NCBI GenBank assembly: GCA_030151745.1
Contig: JASLDA010000336.1
Span: forward strand, 1-5,663
Reading direction: 5' to 3'
Length of the DNA stretch: 5,663 nucleotides
Origin: Chitinophagaceae bacterium
Lineage (GTDB): Bacteria; Bacteroidota; Bacteroidia; Chitinophagales; Chitinophagaceae
Under the pieces are notes generated by a model that saw only the letters and a program-made list of their open reading frames with translations, did not search any database and had not been told where the DNA came from. This document shows, piece after piece, positions 1-5,642 of this stretch. Made by a program: the position numbers and the translations under genes. The stretch's first letter is position 1. Each line of letters opens with the position of its first letter.

Positions 1-2
1 CC

Positions 3-407
3 TATAAGAACTCTGCCCGTCTCGTCGGTGCCCTATATTCCCAGCCTATCCAGATCGATACGGCTAACCGTATGATCGCCAGCTACCTCGAAAGCGTCGG
101 CTATCCCCAGGTGGATACTGCCGTACGCAGCCTTTCCTTTGATGCAGATACGCTCCGCGCTTACCTGTCCAACCCGACCATCACCACGATGCGCTTCTAT
201 GTTGGCCACCAGCTGAGCTATCTGAACGGCGGTTCCGACCGTTTTGGCAAGGATATCGGCATGCGTCCGGGCGCGCTCACCATCATTGCGGTAGGTGTAA
301 ACGACGCCGGTCAGATCGTTCGCAACTCCTCCAACGGCGTTTACGAGCATGCCATGCCCTGCCCGTACAGCTGCCCCTCCGCTGACATTGATGCCTACCT
401 GCACTAA
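3..407 (+). CDS. Uncharacterised small protein with C-terminal Cys-Pro motif (5' end outside window)
   Basis: The frame is open from the first bases of the window to a TAA at 405-407, giving at least 134 residues, so the gene starts upstream. An internal ATG at 72 is not a convincing start because the frame is open and protein-like before it. The visible part is soluble with no membrane helix. It contains a hydrophilic N-terminal part, the stretch MRFYVGHQLSYLNGG, a hydrophobic strand LTIIAVGVNDAGQIV, and a tail VYEHAMPCPYSCPS with two cysteines. The order of a 'RxYxG' segment, an 'IIAVGV' strand and a terminal CPxxCP motif resembles small uncharacterised Bacteroidota proteins I remember; I cannot confirm this by search. 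The missing N-terminus means a signal peptide cannot be excluded. The stop is 7 nt before the ATG of the membrane protein gene, so co-transcription is likely. No function is assigned. The cysteine pair could bind metal or be redox active, which is speculation. Confidence 0.8.
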   Translation, partial: YKNSARLVGALYSQPIQIDTANRMIASYLESVGYPQVDTAVRSLSFDADTLRAYLSNPTITTMRFYVGHQLSYLNGGSDRFGKDIGMRPGALTIIAVGVNDAGQIVRNSSNGVYEHAMPCPYSCPSADIDAYLH

Positions 408-414
408 TCCGTAA

Positions 415-1062
415 ATGGCTGATTCGACCACAGTCATCTATTTGCTGGTTCTGTGCTTAGCTGCAATCGCCACCCTCTCCAGGTGGCGATTGCTTAGCAG
501 CGCTGACCGTTGGATCCCGGTTTTAATTCTGGCAACGCTGACTCAGGAATGCATTGCCTATGTCATGAGCCGGGTATTTGGCAACAACTACCCGAGCTAT
601 CATGTCTATACGCCGATAGAGGTAGCGATAATCTGTATGTATTTCGACCGGAGCATGCGCTTCCGGTCTCCTTACGTAATAGGCGGCTCCATCGCAGGCT
701 TTTCAGTGCTTCTCAGCGTCTTCATTACCTGGAAGCTGCAGCCCATGAATACATACAATTCCTATTTTTTACTCTATGAAGGCTGTCTTGTAATCGTTTT
801 CTGCTTATTGTCCTTTTATAAGCTTCTTATCCGGGACGATCTTACCCCTGTTAAGATGGCTCATTTCTGGCTGACGATCTGCTTCCTTTTATACTGGAGC
901 CTGGTCTTCGCCAATCTGGGCCTGTTCAATCTGATCCCCAGCGAGCAAAAATTTCTGCGAAGCACGTTTATCTGGGCACTATATTGCGCCAACCTATTAT
1001 TTTACCTCGGCATAGTAACAGTCTTTGTTCGCTACAAAAAACTGATCCCCTCCGGTGCCTGA
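415..1062 (+). CDS. Uncharacterised seven-helix integral membrane protein, possible sensor partner of the kinase
   Basis: The product has 215 residues from an ATG 7 nt after the upstream stop and is almost entirely membrane-embedded. By eye I see hydrophobic segments at about 6-22, 33-52, 62-78, 86-105, 115-137, 148-170 and 182-206, with only short loops and a basic tail (RYKK). Possibly conserved polar or charged residues lie in or near helices: E45 (TQECIAYV), N57/N58, H63 and E69 (HVYTPIEV), and E122. There is no enzymatic motif that I recognise. The size and seven-helix pattern recall the 7TM sensor regions that are fused to the N-terminus of some histidine kinases, but here the region is a separate protein. 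Its last 8 bp overlap the kinase gene, which points to translational coupling and a shared job. The base composition is more AT-rich than dnaG, as expected from many Phe, Leu and Ile codons. A transporter-like or purely structural role is possible. Confidence 0.85.
   Translation: MADSTTVIYLLVLCLAAIATLSRWRLLSSADRWIPVLILATLTQECIAYVMSRVFGNNYPSYHVYTPIEVAIICMYFDRSMRFRSPYVIGGSIAGFSVLLSVFITWKLQPMNTYNSYFLLYEGCLVIVFCLLSFYKLLIRDDLTPVKMAHFWLTICFLLYWSLVFANLGLFNLIPSEQKFLRSTFIWALYCANLLFYLGIVTVFVRYKKLIPSGA
463..493. repeat. Perfect 12-bp inverted repeat inside the membrane protein gene
   Basis: The arm GCAATCGCCACC (463-474) and its exact reverse complement GGTGGCGATTGC (482-493) are separated by a 7-nt loop (475-481). 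The hairpin spans codons 17-27 of the membrane protein. It overlaps a near-perfect direct repeat, TGCTTAGCTGC at 454-464 and TGCTTAGCAGC at 491-501 (10 of 11 matches). No T-run follows, so it is not a classical intrinsic terminator. A role in mRNA pausing, stability or translation of the membrane protein is possible but unproven. Confidence 0.75.
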
Positions 1063-1834
1063 AAAATATCTATTTGCTGTTTACTTAGCCGGTACGATCG
1101 TGTTTACTGTGTTCGCTGTGATGATGACGGTGTTTCTGGTAATTCACAAGCAGCGCCAGAACCGCTCTAAGCTGGAACGGCAGCAACTGGAATTTGCTTA
1201 CAACAGCGCCCTGCTCAAGACGAAGATCGAAATGCAGGAGCAGGCGCTGCAGTTCGTATCTCAGGAGATCCATGACAATATCGGACAGGTCCTTTCATTC
1301 AGCTGCCTGCAGCTGTCGAACCTGAAAACCCAGATGCCCGATCAGCATGCCAAGACCATGCTCGGCGAAAATCTGGACATCATCCGGCAGGCCGTCAAAG
1401 AGCTCCGCCTGCTCAGCCACAGCCTCAATACCTCCCTGATCGAAAAGCGCGACCTGGAAGACGCGATCGAAGCGGAGCTGAACCGCATCCGCGCCTTCAG
1501 CCCCATCAAATGCGACCTGGAAGTCGACGGCAACGCAACGGATCTGAACCCCGAGACCCGCCTGCTCATTTTCCGCATTATCCAGGAAGCCCTCCAGAAC
1601 GTGATCAAGCACGCAGAGGCTACCTCCGTGAATATTCACATCAACTATCAACCCCACGCCCTCCAGCTCAGCATCCGGGACAACGGCAAGGGCATGGACA
1701 CCCATAAAAACGGTCAGACCTACTCGCTCGGCATGGATAACATGCACCAGCGCGCCACCCTCCTCCAGGGCCGCCTGGACGTTATTTCCGACGGGAAATC
1801 CGGCACCGAAATCCTACTTAAAGTCCCGTTATAA
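1055..1834 (+). CDS. Membrane-anchored sensor histidine kinase, HisKA_3 / NarX-DegS class, without a sensor domain
   Basis: The product has 259 residues. A single membrane helix lies at about 7-30, followed by a basic, Gln/Glu-rich linker (31-66, probably coiled coil). The dimerisation and phosphoacceptor region has EIHDNIGQ with the predicted phosphorylated H73. The HATPase_c domain follows: N box EALQNVIKHA (179-188, N182), G1 box DNGKGMD (209-215) and a G2-like SLGMDNM (224-230), ending with GTEILLKVPL. All motifs needed for autophosphorylation and transfer to an Asp are present. No PAS, GAF, HAMP or extracellular domain fits, and almost nothing is outside the membrane, so the signal probably comes from a partner. 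I chose the GTG at 1055 because it keeps the membrane helix; the next ATGs (from 1121) fall inside it. This start overlaps the membrane protein gene by 8 bp. The response regulator begins 17 nt after the stop and is the obvious phosphotransfer partner. The signal is unknown. Confidence 0.93.
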   Translation: MPEKYLFAVYLAGTIVFTVFAVMMTVFLVIHKQRQNRSKLERQQLEFAYNSALLKTKIEMQEQALQFVSQEIHDNIGQVLSFSCLQLSNLKTQMPDQHAKTMLGENLDIIRQAVKELRLLSHSLNTSLIEKRDLEDAIEAELNRIRAFSPIKCDLEVDGNATDLNPETRLLIFRIIQEALQNVIKHAEATSVNIHINYQPHALQLSIRDNGKGMDTHKNGQTYSLGMDNMHQRATLLQGRLDVISDGKSGTEILLKVPL

Positions 1835-1851
1835 ACACGCAATATATTCCC

Positions 1852-2508
1852 ATGGCAGTCAGGAAAACGCAGATCCGCGTAGCGCTCGCCGACGATCATA
1901 CCATGTTCCGCAAGGGTATCGTCGAGCTTCTGCGGAGCTCCGGTCAGTTCGATATCGTCGCCGAAGCCGGAGACGGCGAAGAGCTCATCAACAAGATATC
2001 CAAGCTGAAAGATCCGCCGGAAGTCTGCCTGCTCGACGTAAACATGCCGGTGATGGACGGCTACAAGACCCTGGCGAAGCTCAAGGCAGACTATCCCCTG
2101 ATGAAGTTCCTGACCTTGTCCATGTACGATCATGAGTTCGCCATAATCAAGATGCTGCGCACCGGCGCCAACGGCTACCTGCTCAAGGAAGACGATCCAG
2201 AAGAGCTGAAGCGCGCCATCGAATACGTGGCCGAAAACGACTTCTACCATTCGGCGCTGACCAACGAACACCTCCGCGCCATGCGCAAGGGCGGCGAAGA
2301 CTACAAGCCGATCGTGCTCAACGCCAATGAGCAGACCTTCCTGGAGCTCTGCTGCAGCGACCTCGTGTACAAGGAGATCGCCGCCCAGATGGGCCTGAGC
2401 GTCCGCACCGTCGAAGGCTACCGCGACGACCTGTTCGCCAAGCTCGGCGTGAACAACCGCACCGGCCTGGTCATCTACGCGCTGCGCCACGGCATGGTCA
2501 ACCTCTGA
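1852..2508 (+). CDS. NarL/LuxR-family response regulator
   Basis: The product has 218 residues, the usual length for a two-domain NarL-type regulator. The receiver domain (about 8-125) has the acidic pair D14/D15 (ALADDHTMF), the phosphoacceptor D62 (CLLDVNMPVMDG), the switch residue S90 (LTLSMYD) and the conserved K112 (YLLKEDDPEEL). A linker leads to a C-terminal LuxR-type helix-turn-helix at about 155-215, with NANEQTFLELCCSDLVYKEIAAQMG followed by the recognition helix region LSVRTVEGYRDDLFAKLGV. The protein should be phosphorylated by the adjacent kinase and bind DNA as a dimer to control transcription. The ATG at 1852 lies 17 nt after the kinase stop with no clear promoter between, so the two are probably co-transcribed. 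A terminator-like hairpin follows the gene, marking the end of this signalling unit. Target genes cannot be told from the window. Confidence 0.95.
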   Translation: MAVRKTQIRVALADDHTMFRKGIVELLRSSGQFDIVAEAGDGEELINKISKLKDPPEVCLLDVNMPVMDGYKTLAKLKADYPLMKFLTLSMYDHEFAIIKMLRTGANGYLLKEDDPEELKRAIEYVAENDFYHSALTNEHLRAMRKGGEDYKPIVLNANEQTFLELCCSDLVYKEIAAQMGLSVRTVEGYRDDLFAKLGVNNRTGLVIYALRHGMVNL

Positions 2509-2529
2509 TACGGCGCACAGGCGCCCTGC

Positions 2530-2561
2530 AGGCGGCGGACGCTCCCGGGTGTCCGCCGCTT
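2530..2561 (+). terminator. Probable intrinsic terminator after the response regulator gene
   Basis: GCGGCGGAC (2532-2540) pairs perfectly with GTCCGCCGC (2551-2559). G-U and A-T pairs extend the stem to 2530-2561, and further weak pairs can close the loop. It is followed by TCTTATATAT, which is T-rich but not a clean U-tract, so termination may be partial. It lies 21 nt after the response regulator stop and before the dnaG promoter-like box, a sensible place to separate the two units. A smaller hairpin (GGCGC-ACAG-GCGCC, 2512-2525) sits just upstream. Confidence 0.7.
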
Positions 2562-2599
2562 CTTATATATGAGTGAATGAACGGTCCGGTCCACCGCTG

Positions 2600-2607
2600 T
2601 ACCTTCG
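2600..2607 (+). promoter_or_regulatory. Candidate -7 box for dnaG, 4 nt before the ATG
   Basis: TACCTTCG matches the Bacteroidota -7 consensus TAnnTTTG at all but one fixed position. It ends 4 nt before the dnaG ATG at 2612, the same spacing as the perfect box before def. No convincing -33 TTTG element is visible at the expected distance. If used, transcription would start at or very near the ATG. Confidence 0.45.
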
Positions 2608-2611
2608 TCGA

Positions 2612-4558
2612 ATGATCAGCCAGGCAAGTGTGCAGGAGGTTATTAACCGGGCGGATATCGTCGAGATTATCGGGCTTTCAGTGCGGCTGAAGAGGCGGGG
2701 CAGCAACTATATCGGCAACTGTCCCTTCCACAACGAAAAGACCCCTTCCTTCTCCGTCTCGCCCAGCAAAGGCTTTTTCAAATGCTTCGGCTGCGGCAAG
2801 GGCGGCAATGTCGTCAGCTTCGTGCAGGAACACGAAAAGCTGGGCTTTGCCGAGACCATCCGCTGGCTGGCCGATTATTACAAAATAGCGCTCGAAGAAA
2901 CGGAGCGCAGCCCGGAACAGATCCAGCATCATGCCGTCGAGGAAAGCCTGCGCATTCTCAACGAATTTGCCGCGGGCTATTTTCATGAGACCCTCCTTCA
3001 CAACGAGGAAGGCCAGGCCATCGGGCATTCCTATTTCCGGCAGCGGGGACTGAACAAAGAGACCATCGAGACCTTCCGCCTCGGGTATTGCCCGGAAGAC
3101 GGCAGCAGCTTCCACCGGGCCGCAGCGGCGGCCGGCCACCAGAATCAGCTGCTGGACAAGGCCGGGCTCGTCAAGGAGCGCAACGGGCAATTTTTCGACA
3201 ACTACCGCGGCCGGGTCATCTTCCCGATCCAGAGCAATACCGGGCGCGTGCTCGGCTTCGGCGCCCGCATCCTGAAAAGCAACGACCGGGCCCCGAAATA
3301 CATCAACACCCCCGAGAACGAGCTCTACGTCAAGAGCCGCGTGCTCTACGGACTGTACCAGGCCCGCCAGGCCATCGGCAAGCAGGACGAGTGCTTCCTG
3401 GTGGAGGGCTACCTGGACGTGATCTCCCTGCATCAGGCCGGCATCCGCAACGTCGTGGCCAGCAGCGGCACCAGCCTGACGGAGGATCAGCTCCGCATCA
3501 TCGGGCACCTGACGAAGAACCTGACCATCCTTTACGACGGCGATGCCGCAGGCATCAAGGCGGCGCTCCGGGGCCTCGACATGGCGCTCGGCCAGAGCTT
3601 CAACGTGCAGCTGGCCCTGCTCCCCGCGGGCGAAGACCCCGACAGCTTCGTGCAGGCGCACGGCAAAAGCGGCTTCGAGGAATACATCCGCACGCACAAG
3701 CGCGACGTCATCGGCTTCCGCATGGAAGTAGGCATGCGCGACGCGGGCGACGACCCGGTGAAGCGCAATAAACTGGTCAACGAGGTGGCCGAGACCATCT
3801 CGCGGATCAATAAGGCCGAGGACTTCAGCCTGCAGCAGCACTATATCCGCGAAGCCAGCCGCCTGCTTTCCGTCGAGGAAGCGGGCATGGTGAACCTGGT
3901 CAACAAATACCTGCGCGACCGGCTGGAGGCCGAGGCCAGGTTCAATAAGAAAGCCGAAGTTCCGGACGCTCCCCCACAGGAAGAGGCATACGGCCAGGAG
4001 CCCGGGCTGCCCCCGGCCAGGGCGCAGTCCACAGACGAGCACCTGGAGTGGAACCTGATCCGCCTGCTCCTGGGGCACGGCATACAGCCTTACGACGAAA
4101 GCGGAAGCGTAGCCGATCTCATCGCCCGGCGCGTCGATCCCGGACTGATCCAAAACGATGCCGCGCGGCACATGTTCGAGTGCTACTTCGATTACCGCCG
4201 CGATAAGGGGGAAGACCCCGCCCTGGCCTGGTTTGTCAGCCATATCGACCCGGACATCAGCCGCCGCACGGCCCAGATCATGTACACCCGCGACGAGGTG
4301 AGCCACAACTGGAAGGATATGTTCGATATCGACACCATCCACGGACCGGACAGCTACCTGCACGATACCGACAGCACGCTTTCATACTTCGAGCTGCGCA
4401 AGCTCAAAAAGATGCAGACGGAGCTGATGCGGCGGCTCCAGACCGAAACCGAGATGAAGCGGCTCCAGAAGCTGCAGCAGCTATATCTGCAGCTGAAGAA
4501 GGACGAGGAGGAAATCCTGCGGAAGACCGCGACGGTCATCATCCGCGGCGAAGCCTGA
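2612..4558 (+). CDS. dnaG: DNA primase DnaG
   Basis: DnaG makes the short RNA primers that start leading- and lagging-strand DNA synthesis, working with the replicative helicase at the fork. From the ATG at 2612 the product has 648 residues. The N-terminal zinc-binding domain is intact: C37-P-F-H40 with C58 and C61 (CFGCGKGG). The catalytic core follows, with RVIFPIQSNTGRVLGFGAR (201-219), PKYINTPEN (228-236) and the Toprim motifs EGYLDV (265-270, E265) and YDGDAAG (308-314, D309 and D311), the metal-binding residues for primer synthesis. The C-terminal part (about 445-648) begins with a Pro/Glu-rich linker and ends in a helical, charged region; by position it should contact the DnaB helicase. 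A GTG at 2573 would add 13 residues, but MISQASVQEVINRADIVEIIG is the typical start of the family, and the extension would cover the promoter-like box. An upstream terminator and own promoter suggest separate transcription from the signalling genes. Function is secure; the exact start is slightly less so. Confidence 0.97.
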   Translation: MISQASVQEVINRADIVEIIGLSVRLKRRGSNYIGNCPFHNEKTPSFSVSPSKGFFKCFGCGKGGNVVSFVQEHEKLGFAETIRWLADYYKIALEETERSPEQIQHHAVEESLRILNEFAAGYFHETLLHNEEGQAIGHSYFRQRGLNKETIETFRLGYCPEDGSSFHRAAAAAGHQNQLLDKAGLVKERNGQFFDNYRGRVIFPIQSNTGRVLGFGARILKSNDRAPKYINTPENELYVKSRVLYGLYQARQAIGKQDECFLVEGYLDVISLHQAGIRNVVASSGTSLTEDQLRIIGHLTKNLTILYDGDAAGIKAALRGLDMALGQSFNVQLALLPAGEDPDSFVQAHGKSGFEEYIRTHKRDVIGFRMEVGMRDAGDDPVKRNKLVNEVAETISRINKAEDFSLQQHYIREASRLLSVEEAGMVNLVNKYLRDRLEAEARFNKKAEVPDAPPQEEAYGQEPGLPPARAQSTDEHLEWNLIRLLLGHGIQPYDESGSVADLIARRVDPGLIQNDAARHMFECYFDYRRDKGEDPALAWFVSHIDPDISRRTAQIMYTRDEVSHNWKDMFDIDTIHGPDSYLHDTDSTLSYFELRKLKKMQTELMRRLQTETEMKRLQKLQQLYLQLKKDEEEILRKTATVIIRGEA

Positions 4559-4570
4559 GGGATTGATATT

Positions 4571-4598
4571 TTAGATTTAAGATTGTAGATTTTAGATT
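4571..4598. repeat. Four-unit 7-bp tandem repeat between dnaG and ruvX
   Basis: Four heptads follow without interruption: TTAGATT, TAAGATT, GTAGATT and TTAGATT. The core AGATT recurs exactly every 7 bp at 4573, 4580, 4587 and 4594, and a more degraded unit (TGATATT, 4564-4570) precedes them. The tract is very AT-rich between two GC-rich genes and fills most of the 44-nt gap between the dnaG stop and the ruvX ATG. AGATT-type AT-rich tracts are something I associate with Bacteroidota intergenic DNA, from memory only. The role is unknown. Confidence 0.85.
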
Positions 4599-4602
4599 GG
4601 GA

Positions 4603-5010
4603 ATGCGCATTCTTTGTATCGACTACGGTAAAAAACGCTGCGGGCTTGCCGTCACGGACGCGCTGCATATCATTGCCAGCAGCCTCGGTATGGTGGAGAC
4701 CAAGGACCTGATGAGCTACCTGCGCAGCTATATCAAGCAGGAACCCGTCGGGCGCGTGCTGATCGGCTATCCCCTCAATCTCGACGGCAGCCCTACGCAT
4801 GCTACGCCGCTGGTGGATGGGTTCATGCGCGCTTTCCGCAATGCCTTTCCGGCCCTGCCGATAGAGCCTGTGGACGAACGCTACAGTTCCGCCGAAGCCA
4901 GCCGCGAGATTGCGGGGATGGGGCTGAAAAAATCGGAGCGGCAGCGCAAGGGCCTGATCGACGAGGTGGCAGCCGTGCTGCTGCTGCGCGAATGGCTGCA
5001 GTCTCATTGA
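4603..5010 (+). CDS. ruvX: RuvX/YqgF family RNase H-fold nuclease (putative pre-16S rRNA nuclease / Holliday junction resolvase)
   Basis: The product has 135 residues, the normal length for the family. It starts with MRILCIDYGKKRCGLAVTD, which carries the first catalytic Asp (D7) and the family's GxKR-like glycine loop. Other expected elements are VLIGYPLNLDGS (52-63), VDERYSSAEA (90-99, E92) and the C-terminal KGLIDEVAAVLLLREWL (D120), which complete the acidic active site of an RNase H fold. E. coli YqgF is linked to maturation of the 16S rRNA 5' end, while the RuvX name reflects a proposed Holliday junction role; the sequence cannot choose between them. A TTG at 4597 is in frame, but it falls in the heptad repeat, so the ATG at 4603 is preferred. 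There is no clear promoter in front, and the gap to dnaG is 44 nt, so read-through from dnaG is likely. Confidence 0.95.
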   Translation: MRILCIDYGKKRCGLAVTDALHIIASSLGMVETKDLMSYLRSYIKQEPVGRVLIGYPLNLDGSPTHATPLVDGFMRAFRNAFPALPIEPVDERYSSAEASREIAGMGLKKSERQRKGLIDEVAAVLLLREWLQSH

Positions 5011-5022
5011 TCGGCCGGCACT

Positions 5023-5030
5023 TATCTTTG
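5023..5030 (+). promoter_or_regulatory. Perfect Bacteroidota -7 promoter box for def, 4 nt before the ATG
   Basis: TATCTTTG matches TAnnTTTG at every fixed position and lies in the 24-nt gap between ruvX and def. Because this box is centred near -7, the start of transcription should fall at about 5033-5036, that is at the def ATG (5035), giving a leaderless or almost leaderless mRNA. No good -33 TTTG sits at the usual spacing; a TTG at 5007-5009 is closer than expected. Confidence 0.65.
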
Positions 5031-5034
5031 TTTT

Positions 5035-5613
5035 ATGGTATTACCAGTGTACGCGTTCGGCCATCCGGTCCTGCGCAAAGTGTCCGCAGACATCGCTCCC
5101 GATTATCCAGGTCTCAGCCAGCTGATCGGCGATATGTGGGAAACAATGTATCACACAAATGGCGTCGGTATCGCCGCTCCGCAGATCGGCAAGGCGGTCC
5201 GCATCTTCGTGGTTGATACGATTCAGATCGTGGAAGGATTCGACGAGGAAGACAAGCAGCAGTATCCCGAGGAAAAAGGCATCAAGCAGGTTTTCATCAA
5301 TGCCCATAAGGTTGCGGAAAGCGGTGAGCCCTGGGCCTATAATGAGGGATGCCTGAGCATCCCCAAGGTGCGCGAGGATGTGCAGCGGGCGGCCAGCGTG
5401 CGAATCCGCTGGCAGGACGAGAAGTTCGAGGAACACGAGGAGACCTTCTCCGGAATAACCGCGCGGGTCATTCTCCACGAATACGACCATCTCGAGGGTA
5501 AGCTTTTTATCGATTATCTCGCACCGCTCAAGAAACGCCTGCTGAAGAAGCGCCTAGAGGATATTTCCGGGGGAAAGGTGAAGGTCGATTACCGCATGGT
5601 GTTTCAGAAATAA
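5035..5613 (+). CDS. def: Peptide deformylase
   Basis: Def removes the formyl group from the N-terminal Met of new proteins in the cytoplasm, the step before methionine aminopeptidase acts. The product has 192 residues. All three family motifs are intact: motif 1 GVGIAAPQ (43-50, Q50), motif 2 EGCLS (104-108, with the metal ligand C106) and motif 3 HEYDH (148-152, with metal ligands H148 and H152 and catalytic E149). An acidic insert between motifs 1 and 2 (about 66-84, GFDEEDKQQYPEEKG) makes it longer than E. coli Def; I recall similar inserts in Bacteroidota homologues. The C-terminal helix is basic (LKKRLLKKRLED). The ATG at 5035 gives the typical start MVLPVYAFGHPVLRKVS. The gene lies 24 nt after ruvX, with its own perfect -7 box, and is followed by a hairpin, so it can be transcribed alone or by read-through. 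Confidence 0.98.
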   Translation: MVLPVYAFGHPVLRKVSADIAPDYPGLSQLIGDMWETMYHTNGVGIAAPQIGKAVRIFVVDTIQIVEGFDEEDKQQYPEEKGIKQVFINAHKVAESGEPWAYNEGCLSIPKVREDVQRAASVRIRWQDEKFEEHEETFSGITARVILHEYDHLEGKLFIDYLAPLKKRLLKKRLEDISGGKVKVDYRMVFQK

Positions 5614-5642
5614 AGCTGAAACGGCAGACATCCGTTCAAGGT

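Noticed and set aside
1720..2490. A 256-codon minus-strand open frame opposite the response regulator
   Set aside because: It overlaps the fully conserved regulator and the end of the kinase gene, shows no domain, and is explained by codon bias on the other strand.
2512..2525. Small hairpin GGCGC-ACAG-GCGCC after the response regulator
   Set aside because: The 5-bp stem is short and could easily arise by chance in GC-rich DNA. I mention it only as an accessory to the stronger hairpin that follows.
2569..2580. ATG at 2569 as a start for dnaG
   Set aside because: It reads Met-Ser-Glu and then stops at 2578-2580, in a different frame from dnaG.
3088..3771. A 227-codon + strand open frame within dnaG
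   Set aside because: Its product is dominated by Arg, Pro and Gly, typical of an out-of-frame reading of a GC-rich gene.
2678..4363. A 561-codon open frame on the minus strand opposite dnaG
   Set aside because: It is a mirror of the strong codon bias of dnaG in GC-rich DNA. The translation is low-complexity in Val, Ala, Leu, Asp and His with no domain that I recognise, while the + strand carries an intact DnaG.
4470..4494. Inverted repeat AGCTGCAG / CTGCAGCT near the end of dnaG
   Set aside because: It follows from repeated Leu and Gln codons (CTGCAG) in the helical tail, so it needs no regulatory explanation.
4597..4602. TTG start for ruvX, adding two residues
   Set aside because: The TTG overlaps the last heptad of the tandem repeat, and the ATG at 4603 gives the typical family N-terminus.
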